The notes under the pieces were generated by a model. That model did no database searches and was not told the DNA's origin. It saw nothing but the letters and a program-made list of their open reading frames with translations. A program made the translations under genes and the position numbers. From positions 310,001 through 374,000 of the forward strand of contig NZ_JACIEE010000002.1 in NCBI RefSeq assembly GCF_014196765.1: a stretch of 64,000 nucleotides of DNA. Direction: 5' to 3'. Positions 26,791 to 33,647 of this stretch are shown here, one piece after another. The DNA is from Mycoplana azooxidifex (GTDB lineage Bacteria > Pseudomonadota > Alphaproteobacteria > Rhizobiales > Rhizobiaceae). The stretch's first letter is position 1; each line of letters starts with the position of its first letter.

Positions 26791-28494
26791 TCAGTCGCCG
26801 CCCGCGCCCCGCAACTGCGCCTCGATCTTGCTGAGGTTGAACGACCCCGGCGACTGGCTCGGCGGATAGTCCTTCATCGTCTGCAGGAACTGCGCGGCCA
26901 GCCCCTGGATCGGCACGATCACGAAGATGCGGTCGAGGAACCAGTCGTTGTAGGTGTTGGAATTGTGCTGCGCCTTCTCGAACGGGTCGCGCCGCAGGTT
27001 GAACAGCAGCGGCACGCGCAACTCGGTGAACGGTTCGCGCCAGACCCCGAAGGCCTCGCCGCGGTTCTCCAGGAACACGGCCTTCCAGTCGTCGTAGCGT
27101 GCCGCCACGACCTGCCCGTCGTCGTTGACGTACCAGAACTCGTGCCGCGGCGAGCCCTCCGCCTTGCCGCCCAGATAGTCGAGCTGGTTGTAGCCGTCGA
27201 TATAGTTGCGGTAGCTGCGGCCGTTCAGTTCGACCGTGTTGGCGAGCTTCGTCTTGATGTCCGGATCGCCGGCGATCGCGGCGAAGGTCGGCAACCAGTC
27301 CTCATGCGCGACGATGCCGTTCAGCGTCTTGCCGGCGGGGAAGTGACCCGGCCAGCGGGCAAAGGCGGGCACGCGATAGGCGCCCTCCCAGTTGGAGTTC
27401 TTCTCGCTGCGGAAGGGCGTGGTGCCCGCATCCGGCCAGGTGTTGTAGTGGGGCCCGTTGTCGGTCGAATAGAGCACGACCGTGTCCTGCGCGATGCCAA
27501 GGTCGTCGAGCAGCTTCAGCAGTTCGCCGACATGCATGTCGTGCTCCACCATGCCGTCGTGGTACTCGTCGCCGCTTGGGCCCGAGATCCCCTTGTTCTG
27601 TTCCTTGACGTGGGTGCGGAAGTGCATCCTCGTGCCGTTCCACCAGCAGAAGAACGGCGTGCCGCCCTGGTTCTGACGGGTGATGAAGTCCTTGGCGGCG
27701 GCCAGCGTCTCTTCGTCGATCGTCTCCATCCGCTTCTTCGTCAGCGGGCCGGTGTTCTCGATCTTCTGCGTGCCGTCCGGATTGGCCCAGGCATGGAGCA
27801 CGCCGCGCGGGCCGAACTGTTCGAGGAAGGTCTTTCCGTTCGCCAGTACCCGGTCGCGCGGATAGTCGCGGTTCTCCGGTTCCTCCTCGGCGTTCAGATG
27901 GTAGAGATTGCCGAAGAACTCGTCGAAGCCGTGCATCGTCGGCAGGTGTTCGTCCCGGTCGCCCTGATGGTTCTTGCCGAACTGGCCGGTCGCGTAGCCC
28001 TGGGCCTTCAGCACCGTCGCCACCGTGACGTCGGTCTTCTGCCAGCCCTGCGGCGCTCCCGGAAGGCCGACCTTGGTCATGCCGGTGCGCACCGGCACGT
28101 TGCCGCCAAGAAAGGCGGCCCGCCCGGCCGTGCAGCTCTGCTGGCCGTAATAGTCGGAAAAGGACAGGCCCTCTTCGGCGATCCGGTCGATGTTGGGCGT
28201 CCGGTAGCCCATCATTCCCCGGCTGTTGGCGGAGATGTTCCAGATGCCGATGTCGTCGCCCCAGATGACGAGAATGTTCGGCGGCTTGCCGGTGGCGGGC
28301 GCCGTCGATTGGACCGGCGTCTGGGTCTGGGCTAGCGCCGTCTGTGGGCCGGCGGGGCCTCCGAGCGCCGTGGCGGTCGCGACGGCCGTCCCGGCGAGCA
28401 GGACACTCCTGCGCGTCAGTTCCGTCGTCTTCTGGTTCTTGTTCTTCTGTTCATTGTCCTGGCTCCTGTTGTCACATGCGAATTCGGCAGCCAT
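26791..28494 (-). CDS. Tat-exported arylsulfatase
   Basis: This 567-aa type I sulfatase hydrolyses sulfate esters using formylglycine. The candidate FGly precursor is Cys121 in QQSCTAGRAAFLGG, that is CTAGR rather than the usual CxPSR, with Arg125 kept. Metal-binding Asp80-Asp81 lie in WGDD, with YSTDNGPHYNTW later. Residues 26-55 form a twin-arginine signal (LTRRSVLLAG with a following ALAQ cleavage-like site), preceded by an unusually long polar N-terminus. The start at 28494 has GGGAGGG upstream. Periplasmic sulfate scavenging is inferred. It is divergent from the riboswitch operon. Confidence 0.92.
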   Translation of the reverse strand: MAAEFACDNRSQDNEQKNKNQKTTELTRRSVLLAGTAVATATALGGPAGPQTALAQTQTPVQSTAPATGKPPNILVIWGDDIGIWNISANSRGMMGYRTPNIDRIAEEGLSFSDYYGQQSCTAGRAAFLGGNVPVRTGMTKVGLPGAPQGWQKTDVTVATVLKAQGYATGQFGKNHQGDRDEHLPTMHGFDEFFGNLYHLNAEEEPENRDYPRDRVLANGKTFLEQFGPRGVLHAWANPDGTQKIENTGPLTKKRMETIDEETLAAAKDFITRQNQGGTPFFCWWNGTRMHFRTHVKEQNKGISGPSGDEYHDGMVEHDMHVGELLKLLDDLGIAQDTVVLYSTDNGPHYNTWPDAGTTPFRSEKNSNWEGAYRVPAFARWPGHFPAGKTLNGIVAHEDWLPTFAAIAGDPDIKTKLANTVELNGRSYRNYIDGYNQLDYLGGKAEGSPRHEFWYVNDDGQVVAARYDDWKAVFLENRGEAFGVWREPFTELRVPLLFNLRRDPFEKAQHNSNTYNDWFLDRIFVIVPIQGLAAQFLQTMKDYPPSQSPGSFNLSKIEAQLRGAGGD

Positions 28495-28724
28495 CGTTTC
28501 ACCCTCCCGTGACAAGATCGGTATGCATTCGTCGATGCTTTTGCTGGCTGGGCGCCGAGGGGGTGACCTGCCCCTCTGAAAGGCGTCTTATATTAGAGTA
28601 TCATGAAATTTCCGGGGCTGCATTTTTGCCGCGACGTGTCGCCGGTCGCCGTCACAGGAGGTGGCGCAAAGAGAATATCTGCCTCTTTTACGGTCTGGCC
28701 GCCCATTTGTTAGTCGAAACGCCG

Positions 28725-28755
28725 TGGACATTTTGTTAACTAATTGATTTATAAT
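28725..28755 (+). promoter_or_regulatory. Candidate sigma70 promoter for riboswitch operon
   Basis: TGGACA (28725-28730) and TATAAT (28750-28755) are separated by 19 bases in an AT-rich patch of an otherwise GC-rich region, about 105 bases upstream of the aptamer. The spacing is slightly long. This would give a leader of nearly 390 nt before the oxygenase start. Confidence 0.45.
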
Positions 28756-28860
28756 AATTATTTAGAAATTACATCTCCGTTGTTCGCTGTCGTCAAAGCG
28801 GAAGGCGACGTCGCATTTGGGCGACTGGAGCGCCGGCCTTTCCGCTTAGATGAAGGGGCT

Positions 28861-29028
28861 CAAGGTGCTGCCTCTCTAGGGAGGGCGGATAATTGGGAAG
28901 CCGGTGAAAATCCGGAGCTGCCCCCGCAACGGTAAGGGAAGAAATCGCGGCAAATCGCCACTGAAGCAATTCGGGAAGGCGCCGCGCGGTCCGCAGAGGA
29001 CATCTCCCGAGCCCGGAAACCAGCCTTG
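28861..29028 (+). promoter_or_regulatory. Cobalamin riboswitch aptamer
   Basis: The core is unmistakable: GGGAAGCCGGTGAAAATCCG, then GCTGCCCCCGCAACGGTAA, then the B12-box-like GCCACTGAAGC, then GCCCGGAAACCAGCC. P1 is formed by CAAGG (28861-28865) and CCTTG (29024-29028). A peripheral hairpin, GTCC-GCAGA-GGAC, lies at 28989-29001. It lies 121 bases upstream of the Rieske oxygenase start on the same strand. Cobalamin riboswitches usually turn expression off when adenosylcobalamin or a related cobalamin binds. The linked genes are not classic B12 synthesis or transport genes. Confidence 0.96.
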
Positions 29029-29112
29029 GAGAAACATAACGTGACTGGCTGCGGCGGGCGGCCGGGGGCGCAGCGAAGCCATGTCTTCATGCTGGTCGGC
29101 CTCGATCCATGC

Positions 29113-29146
29113 CCGCTTCAGACGAGCAATGCTTTTGAGGAAGCGG
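29113..29146 (+). promoter_or_regulatory. Hairpin masking the oxygenase ribosome binding site
   Basis: CCGCTTC (29113-29119) is perfectly complementary to GAAGCGG (29140-29146). This pairs part of the Shine-Dalgarno GAGGAAG (29137-29143) two bases before the ATG at 29149. It is a candidate translational expression platform for the riboswitch just upstream. Confidence 0.55.
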
Positions 29147-29148
29147 CA

Positions 29149-30393
29149 ATGGACATTCGCAGCGACGTACTTCGCAAGATCAGGAACCGGCGCGAGGGCT
29201 ACAGCCTCGACCAAGCGTTCTATATCGACCAGGACTATTACAAGCTCGACCTGGAGACGGTCTGGTATCGCGACTGGCTCTTCGTCGGCCACGACTGCGA
29301 GATCCCGCGGGCCGGCAATTTCTTCACCCTGCAGGTCGGCGACTATCCGGTCGTCATCACCCGCGACCGCCAGGGCACGGTTCGCGCGCTGCACAATTCC
29401 TGCCGTCACCGCGGCTCGCGCGTCTGCAGCCAGCACAAGGGCGCCTCGGCCAAGCTCGTCTGTCCCTATCATCAGTGGACCTATGAGTTGGATGGCACGC
29501 TGCTTTTCGCCCGCCACATGGCCGAGGATTTCGACAAGAGCCAGCACAGCCTGAAGAAGGTCCATTGCGAGACCGTCGGCGGCTACATCTTCATTTGTCT
29601 CGCCGACGAAGCGCCCGATTTTTCGCCCTATCGCGAACTGGCCGAGCCCTATCTCGTCCGCCATCGCCTCGGCGAGACCAAGGTCGCCTTCGAGAGCACG
29701 ATCGTCGAGAAGGGCAACTGGAAGCTCGTCTGGGAGAACAACCGCGAGTGCTACCACTGCGCCGCCAACCATCCTGAGCTCTGCCGCACCTATCCGGAGG
29801 CACCCAGCGCCACCGGCGTCCAGGGCGCCAAGGACGATCCGGTCATCGCCGGCCACTGGGCGAAGTGCGAGGCATCGGGTTTACCGAGCGAGTTCCGCAT
29901 GTCGCCGAGCGGCCAGTTCCGCCTGGCGCGCATGCCGCTGATCGCCGAGGCCGAGAGCTACACCATGTCCGGCGCGCGCGCCGTCCGCCGTCCGCTGTCG
30001 GCCGACGTCAAAGAGAGCCACATCGGCACGCTGCTGATGTTCCACTACCCGACCACCTGGAACCACGTGCTGGCCGATCACGCCATCACCTTCCGCGTCC
30101 TGCCTCTCGGCCCCGAGTTGACGCAGGTCACCACCAAGTGGCTGGTCAACGAGGATGCGGTCGAGGGCGTGGACTACAACCTCGACGAACTGACCCACGT
30201 CTGGACCGAGACCAACGACCAGGATCGCCAGATCGTCGAGGAAAACGCCTTCGGCATCCGCTCTCCTGCCTATGAACCCGGTCCCTATTCGCCTGAGGAC
30301 GAAGGCGGCGTGATGCAGTTCGTCGAATGGTACTGCACGTTCATGGAACAGCGCCTGCAGGGCGACAAGCAGCCTCTGACACGGGTGGCCTGA
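29149..30393 (+). CDS. gbcA: Rieske oxygenase, glycine betaine demethylase type
   Basis: This 414-aa terminal oxygenase closely resembles Pseudomonas GbcA, which removes a methyl from glycine betaine to give dimethylglycine and formaldehyde. The Rieske 2Fe-2S ligands are Cys85-x-His87 and Cys105-xx-His108 (CRHRG and CPYHQWTYELDG). Mononuclear iron ligands His203 and His208 lie in ENNRECYHCAANHPEL. TTKWLVNEDAVEGVDYN and TNDQDR also match GbcA. Related enzymes act on stachydrine or other quaternary amines, so the substrate is not certain. It is preceded by a cobalamin riboswitch and followed one base later by its reductase. Confidence 0.88.
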   Translation: MDIRSDVLRKIRNRREGYSLDQAFYIDQDYYKLDLETVWYRDWLFVGHDCEIPRAGNFFTLQVGDYPVVITRDRQGTVRALHNSCRHRGSRVCSQHKGASAKLVCPYHQWTYELDGTLLFARHMAEDFDKSQHSLKKVHCETVGGYIFICLADEAPDFSPYRELAEPYLVRHRLGETKVAFESTIVEKGNWKLVWENNRECYHCAANHPELCRTYPEAPSATGVQGAKDDPVIAGHWAKCEASGLPSEFRMSPSGQFRLARMPLIAEAESYTMSGARAVRRPLSADVKESHIGTLLMFHYPTTWNHVLADHAITFRVLPLGPELTQVTTKWLVNEDAVEGVDYNLDELTHVWTETNDQDRQIVEENAFGIRSPAYEPGPYSPEDEGGVMQFVEWYCTFMEQRLQGDKQPLTRVA

Positions 30394-30394
30394 G

Positions 30395-31492
30395 ATGACG
30401 ATCGCGAGCGACTTCCGCCATTTCGACGAACTCCAGCCCTGGAACGACCGCCAGCACATGCTGGAATGCATCGCGGTGACGGCCGAGACGGCCGACGTGA
30501 TGACGTTCACCTTCCGCTCCGACCGCGAGAACTGGTTCCGCTATCTGCCGGGCCAGTTCGTCACGCTGGAGCTGCCGGTGACGCCGGACGATCCGGTGAT
30601 GCGCACCTATACGCTGTCTTCGACCCCGTCGCGGCCGTTCTCGGTCGCCGTTACCGTCAAGGTCCAGAAGGACTCGATCGGCACGCGCTGGATGTTCGAC
30701 CACCTGAGGCCGGGCATGCAGTTGAAGGCCTTCGGGCCGCTCGGCGACTTCTCCTTCGTGCGCCATCCCGGCGAGAAATACCTGTTCATCTCCGCCGGCT
30801 CCGGCGTCACGCCGATGATGTCGATGACGCGGTGGATGGCCGACTGTGCGCCGCAGACCGACGTCGCCTTCGTCTCCTGCGCGCGGTCGCCGCAGGACAT
30901 CCTGTTCCGCGCCGAGCTCGAGTGTCTGTCGGCGCAGATGCCCAATCTCTCGCTCGGCTTCGTCGTCGAGGGCCGCAATCCGCGCGACGGCTGGCATGGC
31001 CTGCGCGGCCGCATCGATGGCTCGCGGCTTTCGCTGCTGGCCCCGGACTTCCGCGACCGCACCGTCTTCTGCTGCGGCCCCGAGCCGTTCATGCGCGGCG
31101 TGCGCGACATGCTCAAGGTCTGCGGCTTCGACATGGCGCGCTATCACGAGGAGAGCTTCCAGCCGGCGGCCGCACCCGCAGCCGAAGAGCTTGCCGTGCG
31201 CGCCGGCCCGGGCGAGGTGGATGCCTCGGCCGTCTCGACCGTCACCTTCACCATGGCCGGCAAGGAAGCAAAATGCCCGCCCGGCCAGACGATCCTGCAG
31301 ACGGCGCGCTCCGCCGGCGTGCGCATCGGTGCCGCCTGCGAAGGCGGCCTCTGCGGCACCTGCCGCGTCATGAAGGTGTCCGGCGAAGTCGAGATGAACC
31401 ACAACGGCGGCATCCTCGACGACGAGATCGCCGAAGGCTACATCCTCGCCTGCTGCTCGCGCTCGCTGGGCGACGTGCAGATCGAGGCATAG
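30395..31492 (+). CDS. gbcB: Oxygenase reductase with C-terminal 2Fe-2S (GbcB-like)
   Basis: This 365-aa NAD(P)H reductase passes electrons to the Rieske oxygenase encoded just upstream. Domain order is an FAD-binding ferredoxin-NADP reductase fold (RTYTLSSTP near residue 70), a nucleotide-binding domain (SAGSGVTPMMSM near 133, CCGPEPFM near 228), a Pro/Ala linker, and a plant-type ferredoxin domain with CEGGLCGTC and a last Cys in ILACCS. The start is one base after the gbcA stop, so translation is coupled. The function is inferred from operon structure and similarity to GbcB. Confidence 0.9.
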   Translation: MTIASDFRHFDELQPWNDRQHMLECIAVTAETADVMTFTFRSDRENWFRYLPGQFVTLELPVTPDDPVMRTYTLSSTPSRPFSVAVTVKVQKDSIGTRWMFDHLRPGMQLKAFGPLGDFSFVRHPGEKYLFISAGSGVTPMMSMTRWMADCAPQTDVAFVSCARSPQDILFRAELECLSAQMPNLSLGFVVEGRNPRDGWHGLRGRIDGSRLSLLAPDFRDRTVFCCGPEPFMRGVRDMLKVCGFDMARYHEESFQPAAAPAAEELAVRAGPGEVDASAVSTVTFTMAGKEAKCPPGQTILQTARSAGVRIGAACEGGLCGTCRVMKVSGEVEMNHNGGILDDEIAEGYILACCSRSLGDVQIEA

Positions 31493-31514
31493 GGACCGGC
31501 ATCCGGCCAACGGG

Positions 31515-32618
31515 TCAGGGCGTGGCGTGCGGCGGGGCTGCGGCCGGCGTGGTCTTCTCGCTGCCGTCGGCGATCTGTTCCGGGGCGACCGCTGCGTCCG
31601 GCACCGCCGGGGCCCCGTTGCGCACGACGAACGTCACGGTCGCATCCGCGGAGGCCGCGAGGCCGGCGAACGAGACTGCGGCGGCCTTCACCGGCAGCGA
31701 CTTGGGCTCGTCGGCGGCGGCAGCCCTTGCAACGGATGCGGTGACGATGTCGTCGACCGGCGGCTCGCCGGTCTCGAACGGTTTTTCGGGCAGGAGGTCC
31801 CCGAAGGCCCAGATCTTGGTCAGGTCCGCCCGGTTCATCGGCACCACGTTGACGTCGATGTCGTTGAAGGTTCCCTTCACGCGGTAGGGGCAGCGGCGCT
31901 TGTTGCAGTTGGCGGCGGCGGAAAACTGCCAGAGGGCGTAATTGTCCCAGTTGCCGAGGGGGAAGACCTTGCGGATGCCGGGCTTGTAGCGGGCATACCA
32001 GAGCGGCAGGCGCGACAGGATGCGGTACTTGTCGCGGTTGGCCGCGATGTATTTCGCGGTGGAATGGTTGGTGTAGAGCACCGGATAGCGCCCCGTCCGC
32101 GTCCGGACGTGGCCGGCGAAGATCTGCGCGTCCTCGAGCGACATGAACTTTTTCGGATCGATCGCCTCGATATCCAGCACCATCATCTCGTCCGGCTGCG
32201 GCCGCGCATAGTCGAGAAAGTGGTTGGCCTGGTCGACCGGGTTGCCGGGTCGGGCGAGGTGATAGGCGCCCCAGAGCAGGCCCTGCGCCCGGGCCAGCAG
32301 CCGCCGGGTTTCGTAGAGTTCGCGGCTGACGGCGTATTTGCGCCACATGGTCTTGCAGTGCGCGACGGTGTCGCCGTCGTGTTCGCCCTTGCAGTCGAAA
32401 CTTTCCGGCAGGCCGTCGGAGGCCTTGGAGATGAAGCCGGCGATGCGCTTGTCGGTCAGAAGCAGCGGCCAGTCGATCTCGTTCATCTCGTAGGCGTCGA
32501 TGACGATGGCGTGGTCCTTGTTCCGCCACGGCTCGACGTCCGCGGCGATGCCGGGGACGGGCGCGACGAGAAGCAGCGCGCCAGTCAGAAATGCGAGAAA
32601 TCGGTTCCGTGCCCTCAT
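31515..32618 (-). CDS. Exported GH25 lysozyme (muramidase)
   Basis: This 367-aa protein has a signal peptide (residues 1-25, ending GIAAD) and a glycoside hydrolase family 25 domain of about 200 residues. Catalytic acidic residues are expected in VIDAYEMNEIDW and in the DxE motif of MMVLDIEAIDP. GFISKASDG, LWGAYHLARPGN and YTNHSTAKYI are also typical. The C-terminal 90 residues are Ala/Pro/Val-rich and probably unstructured. It would cleave peptidoglycan in the periplasm. The ATG at 32618 has GGAG seven bases upstream. It converges on gbcB. Confidence 0.9.
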   Translation of the reverse strand: MRARNRFLAFLTGALLLVAPVPGIAADVEPWRNKDHAIVIDAYEMNEIDWPLLLTDKRIAGFISKASDGLPESFDCKGEHDGDTVAHCKTMWRKYAVSRELYETRRLLARAQGLLWGAYHLARPGNPVDQANHFLDYARPQPDEMMVLDIEAIDPKKFMSLEDAQIFAGHVRTRTGRYPVLYTNHSTAKYIAANRDKYRILSRLPLWYARYKPGIRKVFPLGNWDNYALWQFSAAANCNKRRCPYRVKGTFNDIDVNVVPMNRADLTKIWAFGDLLPEKPFETGEPPVDDIVTASVARAAAADEPKSLPVKAAAVSFAGLAASADATVTFVVRNGAPAVPDAAVAPEQIADGSEKTTPAAAPPHATP

Positions 32619-32722
32619 GTTTCGCGCTCCGCCGTCGACCTCCGAATCAGGAATTTTGTTTCGACAGGGTTACCGTAACGTTAATGCCTTTCTAATCGGG
32701 GCGGATTTTTGCCCCTGATCAC

Positions 32723-32747
32723 GAAACTTTTTCTGGCCCGCTGCGTT
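32723..32747 (+). promoter_or_regulatory. Possible EcfG-type general stress promoter
   Basis: GAAAC (32723-32727) and CGTT (32744-32747) are 16 bases apart. This is one mismatch from the alphaproteobacterial EcfG/RpoE2 pattern GGAAC-N16/17-CGTT as I remember it. The predicted transcription start would lie about 45 bases before the BA14K start. Short motif, so low certainty. Confidence 0.3.
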
Positions 32748-32798
32748 CTTTTGCAGGATGTAACAACGTAAGCCGCATCAACAGGAGGTATGCCCAGA

Positions 32799-33317
32799 AT
32801 GTTCGGTACCAGATCCATCGCCGTCGCGCTGTCCGTGCTTTTCGCCGTCAGCCCCGTCGTACCCGCTGCCAGCCAACCCATGCCCAAAATGACGGTGCAG
32901 CCCGTCCAGGCCGGCGAATCAGGCGTCGACCTCGTGCGCTGCGAAGGCCGCCATTGTCGCAACGAATCCCGCCGTCACGGGAACCGGGACCGTCGTGACT
33001 GGAAGCGGGATCGCCGCGAAACCCGCCGCGACTACAATCGCGGTTACCGCAACGGCTACTACAACGGCCATCGCGGTTATCGTTCCTCCCGCCCGGGCTA
33101 TCGCTACCATGACGGCTACTGGTTCCCGCTGGCAGCCTTCGCCACCGGCGCCATCATCGGCGGAGCGATTACCGCCCCCCGCGCACCGGCCTATGTCGGC
33201 GGCGGCAGCGCCCACACCCAGTGGTGCTACAACCGCTATCGTTCCTATAGGGCCTACGACAACACGTTCCAGCCCTATAACGGCCCGCGCCAGCAGTGCT
33301 ACTCGCCCTATAGGTAA
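32799..33317 (+). CDS. BA14K family exported protein
   Basis: This 172-aa protein has a signal peptide ([20 protein letters not shown]) and a basic Arg/Tyr/Gly-rich middle (about 55-110). A short hydrophobic Gly/Ala segment ([14 protein letters not shown]) precedes the BA14K signature near the C-terminus: [19 protein letters not shown], then [10 protein letters not shown]. The Brucella founder is an immunoreactive, lectin-like surface or periplasmic protein. I chose the second ATG (32799) because AGGAGG lies ten bases upstream; the first ATG (32790) is only one base from it. A terminator follows at 33363. Confidence 0.88.
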   Translation: MFGTRSIAVALSVLFAVSPVVPAASQPMPKMTVQPVQAGESGVDLVRCEGRHCRNESRRHGNRDRRDWKRDRRETRRDYNRGYRNGYYNGHRGYRSSRPGYRYHDGYWFPLAAFATGAIIGGAITAPRAPAYVGGGSAHTQWCYNRYRSYRAYDNTFQPYNGPRQQCYSPYR

Positions 33318-33362
33318 CCGGCCGTTCCGACCCAAAGGGTCGCAAGACAGGCTATGGCTCTT

Positions 33363-33393
33363 ATGCTCCGGGACGGATGTTCCGGAGCATTTT
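33363..33393 (+). terminator. Rho-independent terminator after BA14K gene
   Basis: ATGCTCCGG and CCGGAGCAT form a perfect 9-bp stem with a 10-base loop, followed by TTTT. It ends about 75 bases past the BA14K stop. Confidence 0.8.
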
Positions 33394-33545
33394 CATGTGA
33401 ACGGCCCGCTGGCTCGACGATTTCCCCTCGCGATTCAGTTCTTGCTAATTTACACGCGCGTCCGATGATTGGAAGGGCTTTTGGCCCGACCTCCGGTCAC
33501 CTTTTCTGTCGGTTCCTGCAGGTCGACGCTGGCGGCCATTCACAA

Positions 33546-33573
33546 TTGACGTTTACGTAAAAATAAATAATCT
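33546..33573 (+). promoter_or_regulatory. Promoter with LiuR-like operator for acyl-CoA dehydrogenase
   Basis: TTGACG (33546-33551) and TAATCT (33568-33573) are 16 bases apart. Overlapping them is TTGACGTTTACGTAAA, which contains the palindrome TTTACGTAAA. This resembles, from memory, the box of the MerR-family regulator LiuR that controls branched-chain amino acid and acyl-CoA catabolism in proteobacteria. It lies 75 bases upstream of the dehydrogenase start. Confidence 0.55.
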
Positions 33574-33647
33574 GCCGCGCATTGCGCCGGATGCCGCCAG
33601 CCATCATTGTCGATGGCCTGGCCCCGGCCGGGAATGGGAGGATCCGC

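Noticed and set aside
26632-28335. A 567-codon plus-strand open frame opposite the arylsulfatase
   Set aside because: Antisense shadow; the sulfatase motifs lie in the other strand.
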